Shown: positions 36,613-45,852, counted from the first letter of the stretch. The stretch: DNA of 64,000 nt from Afipia sp049747295 (GCF_049747295.1 NZ_JBMHJM010000001.1:4340001-4404000); one strand, 5' to 3'. A program made the numbers and translations. Notes: generated by a model from the sequence alone, not told the origin.

Positions 36613-37707
36613 ATGGACGGGCAGTCATTCCGCGCGCAAGCGCATGAAATTGCAGAGAGCGACGCCCGCGAGGTCGTGTATCCGGCCGGCGTCATCAGGC
36701 TGGCGAAAAAGCTTGGGCTCACGCTCTGCCATCAGAGCACGCTTTCAATCCGGCGCGTGAAGCGCGGCAGGAGCTTCTCGTTTGTGACCTCGGACGGGCG
36801 CGCGATCCGAAAGAAGACCATTGTCGCGCGCTTGAATGCGCTGGCCGTCCCTCCCGCTTACATCGAGGTGCGCTATTCGAGCGATGCCATGACGCATCTG
36901 CAGGCGGTCGGCCGCGATGCTGCGGGCCGCTTGCAGTACCGCTATCACCCGGACTGGGAGAAGGTGCGGGAAGCGCGAAAGGCAAGGCGGCTGGCGAAGC
37001 TCGTCGATGCCCTGCCGCGGATTCGCCGTGCGGTGGCGCGCCATCTCTCCGGCGACGCGCCGACAAAGGAATTCGCGCTCTCTGCCGTGATCGAGTTGAT
37101 CGCGCGCACCGCCATTCGGCCGGGAAACGAATCTTACGCACGGATTCACGGCACGCGCGGCGCCACCACCTTGTTGAAGTCCAACGTGTCGATCGAAGAC
37201 GATTGCATTGTGCTGTCGTTCCGCGGGAAGGGCAACAAATCGGTGCGCAAGGAATGCGACGCAACGCGTCTCGTTCGCGCCATCGATATCCTGAAGGGAC
37301 TGCCTGGGCGACGCATGTTTCAATATCGCGACGAGGAGGGGCAGGTCCGGCAGGTGAATGCGTCGCAGGTCAATCAGTTCCTGCGGCAGCTCGCCGGGAT
37401 CAACATCTCGCTGAAGGATTTCCGCACCCTGATGGCATCCGCCGCCGTTCTTGAATCCTTGGCCCGCGTCGTGCCGGCGGAGAGCGCACGCGGGCGTCGG
37501 CGTCAGGTGCTCGACGCCGTGCGCGCCGCGGCAGACGAACTCGCCAACACGCCGGCGATCTGTCGGAAGAGCTACGTTCACGAGACCATCGTCTCGGCTT
37601 TCGAAGACGGCCTGCTTGAGCGTTTCTCCTCGACGCTGAAAGGGTGCCGGTCACTCGCGCGGCGGGAACAGGTGCTGGCCAAGGTGGTGGCGACGGCGGC
37701 GCTCTGA
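36613..37707 (+). CDS. DNA topoisomerase IB
   Basis: 364 residues, matching bacterial poxvirus-type topoisomerases. N-terminal domain (RRVKRGRSFSFVTSDG, VPPAYIEVRY), catalytic domain with ELIARTAIRPGNESYA, LKDFRTLMASA, and the active-site Tyr321 in ANTPAICRKSYVHETIV. Relaxes supercoils through a 3'-phosphotyrosyl bond. The Leu in FRTL replaces the more usual Trp. A GGAAC-N16-CGCT sequence at 36563-36587 might be a weak EcfG promoter. Lies next to a DUF892 stress gene. Confidence 0.93.
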   Translation: MDGQSFRAQAHEIAESDAREVVYPAGVIRLAKKLGLTLCHQSTLSIRRVKRGRSFSFVTSDGRAIRKKTIVARLNALAVPPAYIEVRYSSDAMTHLQAVGRDAAGRLQYRYHPDWEKVREARKARRLAKLVDALPRIRRAVARHLSGDAPTKEFALSAVIELIARTAIRPGNESYARIHGTRGATTLLKSNVSIEDDCIVLSFRGKGNKSVRKECDATRLVRAIDILKGLPGRRMFQYRDEEGQVRQVNASQVNQFLRQLAGINISLKDFRTLMASAAVLESLARVVPAESARGRRRQVLDAVRAAADELANTPAICRKSYVHETIVSAFEDGLLERFSSTLKGCRSLARREQVLAKVVATAAL

Positions 37708-37807
37708 CGAGCCCCGCATCAGCGGCCGTCTGCGACAAGTTTTCAGGCACAGGAACACCATCGCGTCTTCGTGATTATGCGAAAGTCCCTTCCAACAGGA
37801 GCTTTCC

Positions 37808-38305
37808 ATGACCAAGACAAAGACCCTTCAGGATCTGTTCCACGATACCCTCAAGGACATCTACTTCGCCGAAAAGAAGATCATGAGCGCGCTGCCCAAG
37901 ATGGCCAAGGCGGCACACAGCGCGGAACTTCGCGCGGCTTTTGAAAAGCACCTCGAGGAAACGGAAGGTCAGGTCGAGCGGCTGGAGGCCGTGTTCGAGG
38001 AAATCGAGGCGCGGCCACAGGGCAAGACCTGCGATGCCATCATGGGCATCCTCGACGAGGGCAAGGAGATCATGTCCGAGTACAAGGGCGCGCCCGCGCT
38101 CGATGCCGGGCTGCTCGCGGCGGCACAGGCGGTGGAGCACTACGAGATCTCGCGCTACGGCACGCTGATCACCTGGGCCGACGAACTGGGGCTGACCAAT
38201 GCCAGCAAGCTTTTGAAGGAAACGCTGGCGGAGGAAAAGACCACCGATCAGACGCTGACGAAGCTCGCCAAGACCGCAGTCAACGCCGAGGCGCTGGCGG
38301 CGTGA
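37808..38305 (+). CDS. DUF892 (YciE/YciF-like) ferritin-like protein, copy 1
   Basis: 165 residues from ATG 37808 with a CAGGAG site. A four-helix ferritin-like bundle: KTLQDLFHDTLKDIYFAEKKIMSALPKMAKAA, then FEKHLEETEGQVERLEAVFEEI and AAAQAVEHYEISRYGTLITWA, with Glu/His positions suited to a di-iron site. Family members are stress-induced in proteobacteria. A second member lies at 48780. Confidence 0.93.
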   Translation: MTKTKTLQDLFHDTLKDIYFAEKKIMSALPKMAKAAHSAELRAAFEKHLEETEGQVERLEAVFEEIEARPQGKTCDAIMGILDEGKEIMSEYKGAPALDAGLLAAAQAVEHYEISRYGTLITWADELGLTNASKLLKETLAEEKTTDQTLTKLAKTAVNAEALAA

Positions 38306-38742
38306 CACTCATTGACGAACCCGCCGTCCTGGACGAGGCGGCGGGTTCGTCGATGTGCGATCTTGGAAGGCTTTTTCTAACTCAGTGCCGCGCGGTGGGG
38401 TAGAATCGGGGGACACGCGACCCATTAAATAGATAGGAGGGCGCCCGGTCTCGCTCCTGATATCTTCTGAAATTTCCTGATGTCTTTTGATGCTTGTCAC
38501 AAAGACTCTCACTTAGCGCAAACAAACCCTCTCATTCCGTGCAAACGGAGTGTATCGCCGCCACACTCGTCTGGATTCGTTACAACCGGGCGGTGATAAC
38601 GCGATCGGGACCGCACTTGGCGTAGCTTGTCGAGTGTCACTCGGCTACCACACACACCGTGGGACCATGTGGATGGGCCTGATTGGAATGAGCCGATGGG
38701 GTCAAAGACGACCCATACGGTGAGGCGGTTCGGGGCGGCGCT

Positions 38743-41700
38743 GTGACGTTTGGAAGTCGGAAGGTCGGGACATTGCACGCCCGGCAGCATGCATTTTCTT
38801 TCTCATCCCTCATGAACAGCACGGCGCTGCTGCGCCTCTGCCGCGCCGGGTGCCTGAGCGTTGCGCTGACGAGTGTGCTGCTGGCGATGCCGGCTCTCGC
38901 CGATGGCGGCCGCGGCAGCGCCGAGGAGGGGAGTATCGTCGGAGGAACGGATTCGATCACGGGCACCGGCGGGAATGGTGCGCCAGCAGACCTCGGTGAT
39001 GCCAGTGACGGTGCCAGGTACGGCAACGGCGGCAGCGGTGGCGGTGCGGGCGCGACCGGTGGTCAGGGCGGTACCAATACGCAAGGTGGCACGGCAGCGG
39101 GCGGTAGCTCACCGGGAGCTGCAGGTGCGGATGCTTTCGCAAGTGGCGGTGGCGGCGGCGGTGCGCACGGCTGGGTCGACTCCATTCTTCCCGGGATGGC
39201 AACGACAGGGGGCAACGGCGGCAGAGGCGGCGATGCCAGCGATATGATCTATCCGTCGTTTGCCGCAGGCGGCGGCGGCGGTGCCGGCGGATATGGCGTG
39301 GTCTTTACCGGCTTGGCCGGTACGTTATCGGCTTCGGCCAATGTAACCGGCGGCAACGGCGGCGATGGCGGTGATGCGGAGTTGAACGTCGGAAACGACC
39401 GCTCCGGCAGTGGCGGCTCCGGTGGTGTTGGATTGTACGTCGTCGACGCCGCAACATTGATCCTCAATGCGGAGATCAAGGGCGGGCGGGGCGGCGCAGG
39501 CGGTACTGCGCTAACGGGATTTGCTTCTGCCATTGGTGGCGCAGGAGGGACAGGCGGCGCAGGCATATCGGCTCAATCCGGCGCGACGCTGACGATCAAT
39601 GCCGCGGTCATGGGCGGCGCAGGCGGCGCAGGCGGCGCAGCATCTGCTCCGGGCAATTCGCAAAACGCCTTCGCCGGAAATGCTGGTGACGGAGGCGCCG
39701 GTGTGCTGGCTCAGTCCGCCACGGTGACGATCAACGCGGCGGTCACCGCCGGTGGTGGCGGCGCAGGCGGTGCGGCTGCAAGCCATCAGGCTGAAGCCCG
39801 GGGAGGAACCGGAGGCGCCGGTGCCGCCGGGGTTTCGGCGCAATCCAGCACAGTGACGATCAACGCGGCGGTTACCGGCGGTGATGGCGGCGCAGGCGGT
39901 TCGGCTGTAACCGATGATTGGGGTTTAGCCCACGGCGGAGGCGGAGGCGTTGGGGGCGCCGGGGTTTCGGCGCGGTCTGGCACGGTGACGATCAACAGCG
40001 TGGTCACCGGCGGTCATGGTGGCGCCGGCGGTTCGGCTTCCGGAGGTTTGAACGGAGGTGGCAACGGCGGCGACGGCGGCGTCGGCATCATCGGCCCGGA
40101 TATCACCGTCGTCAACAACGGCAGCATCAGCGGCGGATTGGGCGGTGACGGCACCACACGCGCGAATGCGGTGACGTTTACCGGCGGCAACAACGTCTAT
40201 GAGATGTGGGCGGGTTCAAGCGTTACCGGCAATGTGGTGGGCACCGGCAGCGACACGTTCCAGCTCGGCGGCACGGTGAGCAGCACATTCGATCTCACAC
40301 AGCTCAACACGAGCCAGTATCAGGGCTTCTCGCATCTGTCGAAGAGCGGCTCGTCGACCTGGACCTTGACCAATAGCAGCGGCTGGACCAGCGATGTCGC
40401 GATCAGCGGCGGCACGCTGTTCGTGCAGGACTCGTTGGCGAATGCGTCGCTGATCACCGTGAGCGGCACGGGCACGCTTGCGGGCACCGGTCCCGCGAGC
40501 ACCGTGCACGTGAATGCAGGCGGCACGTTCGCACCGGGCAACGGCACGCCGGGCAATGGCACACTGGGCTCGTCGATGATGGTGGACAGCCTCGCGATGC
40601 AGTCGGGTGCGTTTTATAAAGTGTTCCTCAATCCAACGACATCGAGCTTTGCCAACGTCACCGGCTCGGCGACGCTGAACGGCGCAACCGTCAATGCCAA
40701 CTTCGCCAGCGGCAGTTACGTCGTCAAGCAGTACACCATTCTGACCGCGGGCAGCATCACCGGCGAGTTCGACGCTGCGGTGATCAACACCAACCTGCCG
40801 TCGGGCTTCAAAACCTCCCTGAGCTATGACGTGGCCAAGACCAAAGCCTATCTCGATCTGGCGCTGGACATCATGCCGCCATCGTCGGGCGGGGGGAACA
40901 ACGGGTTACCCGCCAACCAGAGTAATGTCGGCAACGCCATCACCAATTACGCCAATAGCCACACCGGCATTCCGATGGCGTTCGGTGGCCTGACGCCGCA
41001 AGGGCTCACACAAGTCTCCGGCGAAATCGGTGGCAGCGCGCAGGGAACGAGCGCGCAGGCCTCGACGCAGTTCATGAATATCATGAGCGATCCGACCGCG
41101 GCAGGTCGCGGCGGCGTGAGCGGTGGTGCTGGTGCGAGCGGCTACGCCGACGAAGCGATGGCCTATGCAGCTAAGCGTTCGAACAATCCGCGCGATGCGT
41201 TTGCGTCCTTCACCAAGGCGCCACCGCAGTCCTTTGTTCAGCGCTGGAGCACATGGGCGATGGGCTATGGCGGATCGCAGACCACCGACGGCAATGCAGT
41301 TGCTGGCACCAATACGTCGTCGAGCAACATCTATGGTGTTGCGGTTGGCGCGGATTACAATTTCTCGCCGGATACGATCGCAGGCTTTGCTCTGTCGGGC
41401 GGCGGCACGAATTACTCCGTTGTCAACGGCGGCACCGGACGCTCGGACATGTTCCAGCTCGGCGCCTTCGTGCGGCACAACATCGGCGCGACGTATCTGA
41501 CGGCATCTGCGGCTTACGGCTGGCAGGATGTGAAAACGGATCGTTACGTCACGGTGGCGGGCGTCGATCATCTCAAGGCCGAGTTCAACACCAACAGCTA
41601 CTCCGGCCGCCTTGAAGTCGGTCATCGCTTCCTGCAGCCGTGGTTTGGTGGTCTCGGTGTGTCGCCTTATGCCGCTGTGCAAGTCACCGCATTTGAACTG

Positions 41701-42087
41701 CCGGCCTATGCCGAACAGGCGGTCACCGGCAACAACACCTTCGCGTTGGCCTACGGCGCGAACACGTCCACAGCAACACGCAGCGAGCTGGGTCTTCGCA
41801 CCGACAAGTCTTATGCGCTCGATGGCGCAGTGCTCACCCTGCGCGGCCGCGCGGCCTGGGCGCACGACTTCAATCCGAACAGTGCTGTCAGTGCCACCTT
41901 CCAGTCGCTGCCCGGTGCTTCGTTCGTCGTGAACGGCGCAGCGCTCGCGCCTGATGCGGCTCTTACAACTGCGTCTGCGGAAGTGAGCTGGATGAACGGC
42001 TGGTCGGTGGCCGCGACGTTCGAAGGCGAGTTTTCCGACGTGACGCGCAGCTACGCCGGCAAGGGCGTGGTGCGGTACAATTGGTAA
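38743..42087 (+). CDS. Autotransporter 3: glycine-rich passenger with C-terminal beta-barrel
   Basis: 1114 residues from GTG 38743. Leader ends near MPALADGG (about 45-50). Residues about 50-470 are very rich in Gly/Ala (GGxGGAGG) with repeated SSTVTINAAVTGG units, then a shorter beta-helical part and the barrel, homologous to copies 1 and 2 but less similar (for example SNIYGVAVGADYNF) and ending in the same RYNW. Same orientation as copies 1 and 2, 11.8 kb after copy 2. Surface protein, probably adhesion. Confidence 0.92.
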   Translation: MTFGSRKVGTLHARQHAFSFSSLMNSTALLRLCRAGCLSVALTSVLLAMPALADGGRGSAEEGSIVGGTDSITGTGGNGAPADLGDASDGARYGNGGSGGGAGATGGQGGTNTQGGTAAGGSSPGAAGADAFASGGGGGGAHGWVDSILPGMATTGGNGGRGGDASDMIYPSFAAGGGGGAGGYGVVFTGLAGTLSASANVTGGNGGDGGDAELNVGNDRSGSGGSGGVGLYVVDAATLILNAEIKGGRGGAGGTALTGFASAIGGAGGTGGAGISAQSGATLTINAAVMGGAGGAGGAASAPGNSQNAFAGNAGDGGAGVLAQSATVTINAAVTAGGGGAGGAAASHQAEARGGTGGAGAAGVSAQSSTVTINAAVTGGDGGAGGSAVTDDWGLAHGGGGGVGGAGVSARSGTVTINSVVTGGHGGAGGSASGGLNGGGNGGDGGVGIIGPDITVVNNGSISGGLGGDGTTRANAVTFTGGNNVYEMWAGSSVTGNVVGTGSDTFQLGGTVSSTFDLTQLNTSQYQGFSHLSKSGSSTWTLTNSSGWTSDVAISGGTLFVQDSLANASLITVSGTGTLAGTGPASTVHVNAGGTFAPGNGTPGNGTLGSSMMVDSLAMQSGAFYKVFLNPTTSSFANVTGSATLNGATVNANFASGSYVVKQYTILTAGSITGEFDAAVINTNLPSGFKTSLSYDVAKTKAYLDLALDIMPPSSGGGNNGLPANQSNVGNAITNYANSHTGIPMAFGGLTPQGLTQVSGEIGGSAQGTSAQASTQFMNIMSDPTAAGRGGVSGGAGASGYADEAMAYAAKRSNNPRDAFASFTKAPPQSFVQRWSTWAMGYGGSQTTDGNAVAGTNTSSSNIYGVAVGADYNFSPDTIAGFALSGGGTNYSVVNGGTGRSDMFQLGAFVRHNIGATYLTASAAYGWQDVKTDRYVTVAGVDHLKAEFNTNSYSGRLEVGHRFLQPWFGGLGVSPYAAVQVTAFELPAYAEQAVTGNNTFALAYGANTSTATRSELGLRTDKSYALDGAVLTLRGRAAWAHDFNPNSAVSATFQSLPGASFVVNGAALAPDAALTTASAEVSWMNGWSVAATFEGEFSDVTRSYAGKGVVRYNW

Positions 42088-42095
42088 GGTGTGGC

Positions 42096-43277
42096 TTATG
42101 ACGAAGGCGCGGGGGCGACCGAATCCGCCGCGACAGCACCGCGGGTGCCGAGCGGCTTTGCGCGGCCTTCGGTGGTGTCGGCCGCTGTCTGATGCTCGAT
42201 TTCCGAATTGAGCTCGGCGCCGCTCAGAACGATGATCGCCGACATCCACATCCACATCATCAGGCCGATGACCGCGCCGAGCGAACCATAAGTGGCGTTG
42301 TAGTTTGCGAAGTTCGACAGGTACCACGACAGCAGCGCAGAGCCTGCGAGCCACAGCACCGCGGCCAGCGTTGCGCCGGGGCTCAGCCATTCCCATCGCG
42401 CTTCGGTGCGGCTCGGCCCGAGCCGGTAGAGCACGGCGAGTGCGACAAGCAGGAGCACCACGATCACCGGCCAGCGACTCCATCTGACGATGGCCTCAGT
42501 CTGTGCACCAAGACCCAACCGCTCCAACGCGAGCGGAATTGCGACCACCGCGCCGACCATGATGAGCAGCGAGACGATGGCGCCGATGGTGAGCAGCAGC
42601 GATGTTGCGTTGAGCCTGAAGAAGCCGCGCTTCTCGCGTTCGTCATAGACCACATTCAGCGCTTCGATCACCGCTTTCATACCTGCGTTCGTACTCCACA
42701 CTGCAATCGCAAGGCCGATCGCGAACGACACCCCAAGTCGTGATGGCGCCTGCGCCGTCACGCGGCTGATCTGATCCTGCACGATGCTGAAGGTGCCTTC
42801 TGGCAGCATTACCGCAAGGCTTTGCAGATTGGCGGAGATCGTCGACGTGTCGGCGAACAGTCCATAACTCGACACCAACGCGGTGATCGCCGGGAAGATC
42901 GCGAGCAGTCCATAGAACACCACGCCTGCGGCCGTCGCCAGCAAGCGGTCTTCGTCGATCTGCTGATAGGTCCGGACGAAAATGTCGCGCCAGCCGCGCA
43001 GTGGAATCTGCCATGGCCGCGTGGCATGGCGTCCGCGATCGGACGTCGATGATGCGGATTGGGATGACCCGGACGCGCGGGACGCCCGCTCCGGGGAGAT
43101 CCGTTCGACGTTCAACTGCGCGGCATCGGGCAGCCTCGCAGGGATGACGGCCTTAGCGGGGAGGGCGATGAGGACTGATCCCGCCAGGAAATGGCGATAA
43201 GCCGCGGCGAGCGCGAGGATCGACGAGGCTGTCAGGAGCACCTTTCCGGGGAGGCGTGAGCGTTGCCGAACCATCAA
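42096..43277 (-). CDS. YihY/BrkB family membrane protein
   Basis: 393 residues. Polar N terminus followed by the YihY core (WRDIFVRTYQQIDEDRLLATAAGVVFYGLLAIFPAITALVSSYGLF) and about six membrane helices, ending with GSLGAVIGLMMWMWMSAIIVLSGAELNSEIEHQ, the family's hallmark. Proposed transporter or assembly factor of the inner membrane; role unresolved. Its start overlaps the upstream holin-like gene by four bases: two-gene operon with a near-consensus EcfG promoter. Confidence 0.92.
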   Translation of the reverse strand: MMVRQRSRLPGKVLLTASSILALAAAYRHFLAGSVLIALPAKAVIPARLPDAAQLNVERISPERASRASGSSQSASSTSDRGRHATRPWQIPLRGWRDIFVRTYQQIDEDRLLATAAGVVFYGLLAIFPAITALVSSYGLFADTSTISANLQSLAVMLPEGTFSIVQDQISRVTAQAPSRLGVSFAIGLAIAVWSTNAGMKAVIEALNVVYDEREKRGFFRLNATSLLLTIGAIVSLLIMVGAVVAIPLALERLGLGAQTEAIVRWSRWPVIVVLLLVALAVLYRLGPSRTEARWEWLSPGATLAAVLWLAGSALLSWYLSNFANYNATYGSLGAVIGLMMWMWMSAIIVLSGAELNSEIEHQTAADTTEGRAKPLGTRGAVAADSVAPAPSS

Positions 43278-43786
43278 TCATTCATCCGTGACGATCGGCG
43301 CCGCGCCTTGAACAGCCAGCCGGCAAGAACGGCGGCGGCGGACCCTGCAAGCAGCGTTGTCAACGCGTCGGGGCGGCTGGAGGCCCGTACCGAGATGATG
43401 CGCGCGGTGCGATCCGCGGTGGCGTTGACGGTTGTTGAGAGTGCGTGCATCTGCTGTTCGCCTTTGGGGAAGGCCGGTGTGCGGCGCTTGAAGGTCATCA
43501 ATCCCGTGACCACGGCGACGACGCCGACGACGAACAGTAAGCCGAAGACACCGCCATAAGCGTACACCTCGCCATAGTTGAGTTCGAGCCATCGGAACAA
43601 CGCGGCCAGTGCCACAGCTAATGCGCCGAGAATGGCTATCGCGCCTGCGAAGACGAACGCGGTCCCCAGCGCATATTTCGTCGAAAGGCGACCGAGCCAG
43701 CCGCGCACATCCGAACTGTAGGACCCCAGCAGCGCCGCGATGAAGCCGAGCGGTCTGCGTGGTAGAAGGGAAGGTGATCTCGCCAT
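43274..43786 (-). CDS. Phage-holin-family (DUF1469-like) membrane protein
   Basis: 170 residues from ATG 43786. Two hydrophobic helices (YALGTAFVFAGAIAILGALAVALAALF and YGGVFGLLFVVGVVAVVTGLMTF), a soluble stretch, and a short third hydrophobic stretch with a basic end (ARRRSSR). Such proteins are often paired with YihY proteins and stress genes; the holin name is by similarity only. ATGA overlap with the YihY gene. Confidence 0.75.
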   Translation of the reverse strand: MARSPSLLPRRPLGFIAALLGSYSSDVRGWLGRLSTKYALGTAFVFAGAIAILGALAVALAALFRWLELNYGEVYAYGGVFGLLFVVGVVAVVTGLMTFKRRTPAFPKGEQQMHALSTTVNATADRTARIISVRASSRPDALTTLLAGSAAAVLAGWLFKARRRSSRMND

Positions 43787-43835
43787 AACGCTTCGCTCTC
43801 CGCCGCTGCTCTTGCCGGTCCGCATGTCAGATAAA

Positions 43836-43860
43836 AACCCGTGTAAGGCCACGTCGTTCC
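43836..43860 (-). promoter_or_regulatory. EcfG-like promoter GGAAC-N16-GGTT
   Basis: Minus strand, one base off the CGTT consensus, 50 bases before the holin-like gene. It diverges from the perfect EcfG promoter at 43966, so a single stress sigma factor may fire in both directions. Confidence 0.45.
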
Positions 43861-43965
43861 GCCGACCGTGCACGCCGCACCGCGGCTGACGTCTGCTCAG
43901 GTTCGGGCCGAGATCTAATCGCGATGTTGTGTGCAAATTGGCGTGTGCGTCAGTCAAGGCTGCGC

Positions 43966-43990
43966 GGAACGGATAAACCCCATCGTCGTT
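43966..43990 (+). promoter_or_regulatory. EcfG-type promoter GGAAC-N16-CGTT
   Basis: Exact consensus with sixteen-base spacer, 87 bases upstream of the DUF3606 gene. Confidence 0.65.
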
Positions 43991-44076
43991 TTGAATTTCA
44001 GATGGATGCACCGCGCGAATGCGGCGGACAGAAAACAAACGAGTGCCGTTTCAACACAGCGTGGAGGATGTCAAGG

Positions 44077-44265
44077 ATGGACAACCGGGACAAGAGGGGC
44101 CAACCGGACCGCAGCCGGATCAATCTCAGTGAAGACTACGAGGTGAAGTATTGGACGAAGCACCTCGGCGTCAGCCGGGAGCAGTTGGCGAAAACGGTGG
44201 AGAAGGTGGGAAATTCCGCCGCCGCGGTCCGGAAGGAACTCGGTCTCATGGGTACCGCTCATTGA
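44077..44265 (+). CDS. DUF3606 protein
   Basis: 62 residues starting MDNRDKRGQPDRSRINLSED. The family pattern is complete: RSRINLSEDYEVKYWTKHLGVSREQLAKTVEKVGNSAAAVRKEL. The ATG at 44077 has GGAGG nine bases upstream; an ATG at 44068 has none. DUF3606 proteins are small, of unknown function and common in stress regulons of rhizobia. A perfect EcfG promoter lies upstream. Confidence 0.88.
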   Translation: MDNRDKRGQPDRSRINLSEDYEVKYWTKHLGVSREQLAKTVEKVGNSAAAVRKELGLMGTAH

Positions 44266-44555
44266 GGGACGTGCAATGAGGGAGGTTCAGGGGCGCGCGG
44301 CCTGCGGGCGATTGAAGCCGAGGCTGCGCGCTGCCTTTCTGCCCGCGGCGGATCATGTGTCAGTGATAATCCCGCTCCGTCAAGACCACAGCCGTCATGA
44401 CCGTCGCAAATCATCCCGCCACACGCCTTGGCCTCGGGAATCGTCAGACCAGCTGTTGTCGTCGATCACAGTTGCGTGGGCCAAAGCCGTGATGGATCAA
44501 ACTCACGCATGCGGAATTGGTCGAACCGGGGTGCCTGCTTTCTCAGGAGGCTCAA
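44266..44555. other. Intergenic region before the EF-hand gene
   Basis: 290 bases; a frame across it has unlikely composition. Nothing recognised apart from the ribosome site of the next gene. Confidence 0.35.
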
Positions 44556-44957
44556 ATGTCTACGCGCGTTCTCAAACTCACGATATCCGCTCTCGTTCTG
44601 GCGTACGGCGTTGCCGGTGCGACCGCGCAGGACCGAATGACACCGCAAGGCGATGAGCAACACATGCAATTCGATCCGATGGGTCCGGGAGGCCCGCGCA
44701 CGATGGGACAAGCGGGCACGATGGGCCGCGGCATGGGCGGGCCTATGATGGCGCACGGCATGATGCACGGGAATCCGATGGGAACGCCCTTTACGATGCG
44801 TATGATGTTCGCGCTGATGGATGCCGACGGTGATGGGACTATCTCGCTGCAGGAGTTTCAGGCAGCTCATGAACGGATCTTCAAGGCAATGGACGCCAAT
44901 CGAGATGGCAAGCTGACCCCGGAGGAAATGAAAGCGTTCATCCACGGGAGCAAGTGA
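44556..44957 (+). CDS. Exported EF-hand calcium-binding protein
   Basis: 133 residues from ATG 44556 (GGAGG upstream). Signal peptide ends near TAQD (24-26), then a Met/Gly-rich linker (MGPGGPRTMGQAGTMGRGMGGPMMAHGMMHG) that might bind copper, then two EF-hand loops, D89 to E100 (DADGDGTISLQE) and D113 to E124 (DANRDGKLTPEE). Periplasmic calcium-binding protein of unknown role. Confidence 0.85.
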   Translation: MSTRVLKLTISALVLAYGVAGATAQDRMTPQGDEQHMQFDPMGPGGPRTMGQAGTMGRGMGGPMMAHGMMHGNPMGTPFTMRMMFALMDADGDGTISLQEFQAAHERIFKAMDANRDGKLTPEEMKAFIHGSK

Positions 44958-45103
44958 TTTCTACCGCGGGGATGGCGCCTTGTCGTGTGCCATCCGCTCC
45001 CGCAAGCGCCGCTCTGTCCGAAAATACATCGGGCCCAACTTCTGATCCGCGAAGCGGGAATATGACTGGCCACAACGGCTGACCGGTCTGCGGGGCATTC
45101 CGA

Positions 45104-45117
45104 TTGATCTCAATCAA
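45104..45117 (+). promoter_or_regulatory. FNR/FixK box 1
   Basis: TTGATCTCAATCAA, exact TTGAT-N4-ATCAA consensus. About 170 bases upstream of the 91-aa exported protein gene. Confidence 0.6.
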
Positions 45118-45195
45118 GACTGAACCGATCTGCACTGTCAGAGCGTACGATCTCCTCCGCAGGAGGCAACGCTTGACGGGCTATCGCTGCGATTT

Positions 45196-45209
45196 TTGAT
45201 CCAGATCAA
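45196..45209 (+). promoter_or_regulatory. FNR/FixK box 2
   Basis: TTGATCCAGATCAA, exact consensus. Its centre is 75 bases before ATG 45278; a class II arrangement puts the transcription start near 45244. The rest of 44958-45277 shows a small dyad (ctcctccgcaggag) but no gene. Confidence 0.7.
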
Positions 45210-45277
45210 TCCACCAGGACTGGATGCGTCAAGCAATCTCACCACGGGTTCTACCCAGCTTGTATTGTCCTTCAAGA

Positions 45278-45553
45278 ATGGAGCAGGTCGTGTGGGTTCT
45301 CATATTTATTTTTTCTTACTCAGTCAGTCCGGCAGCAACAAGCGATAAGGCCGAGTGGAGACTGCTCCCCAGTGTCGTTTTTCAAGAATTCACAACGGAA
45401 GAACGATGCGAGGACGCCAAGTCAAAAATTGAGGTCACGCTGAAGCATGCGGGGGACAGGCTGCGAGCCGGTCTCGAGGATCTCAAGAAGACGGGTACCG
45501 GTGATCCGGCCCAGATCATCATCGCATACAACGTGGAATGCCTTCCGAAGTGA
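45278..45553 (+). CDS. Small exported protein, hypothetical (possible FixK target)
   Basis: 91 residues from ATG 45278; an earlier in-frame ATG would add 18 residues of poor composition. Signal peptide VVWVLIFIFSYSVSPAATS, then a mature part with one paired-looking Cys set (EERCEDAKSK, YNVECLPK). Overlaps the start region of the next gene, so both are likely one operon behind two FixK boxes. Function unknown. Confidence 0.65.
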   Translation: MEQVVWVLIFIFSYSVSPAATSDKAEWRLLPSVVFQEFTTEERCEDAKSKIEVTLKHAGDRLRAGLEDLKKTGTGDPAQIIIAYNVECLPK

Positions 45554-45558
45554 ATATC

Positions 45559-45852
45559 ATGCAGATTGAGCCGCGTTCTGCCGTGTGCAAGCCTTCCGTT
45601 CTGTTGTTGGCCGCTTCCGTTGTCCTTTGCAACATCCGCGACGGCAAAGCGGTGCCGTTGACCCCGTTTCGCTACGAAGCCCAGGCGCAACGGCATTGTC
45701 CCGGCGATACGGTGGTTTGGCTCGATTTTCAAAAGAGGCGCTATTACCTCAAGGGACAGAGGCGCTATGCGTTGGGTCCTACCGGCAGCTTTGTTTGCAG
45801 AAATGAAGCGCGTGGCAGCGGCTATCGCCGCTCGTTGTGGGGCTTGAGATAG
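45559..45852 (+). CDS. Small exported protein, hypothetical
   Basis: 97 residues from ATG 45559 (an alternative ATG at 45538 overlaps the upstream gene). N-terminal hydrophobic signal (SVLLLAASVVLCNI), then basic mature domain CPGDTVVWLDFQKRRYYLKGQRRYALGPTGSFVCRNEA with two Cys, resembling small periplasmic proteins of the Bradyrhizobium group. Ends just before a strong terminator. Confidence 0.65.
   Translation: MQIEPRSAVCKPSVLLLAASVVLCNIRDGKAVPLTPFRYEAQAQRHCPGDTVVWLDFQKRRYYLKGQRRYALGPTGSFVCRNEARGSGYRRSLWGLR

Noticed and set aside
37743..37772. GGAAC near DUF892 copy 1 as EcfG promoter
   Set aside because: No CGTT-like element at 16-17 bases; the nearest match is GATT.
43787..44038. 84-codon N-terminal extension of the holin-like protein
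   Set aside because: It would run through both stress promoters and has no membrane or domain features; ATG 43786 is the sensible start.
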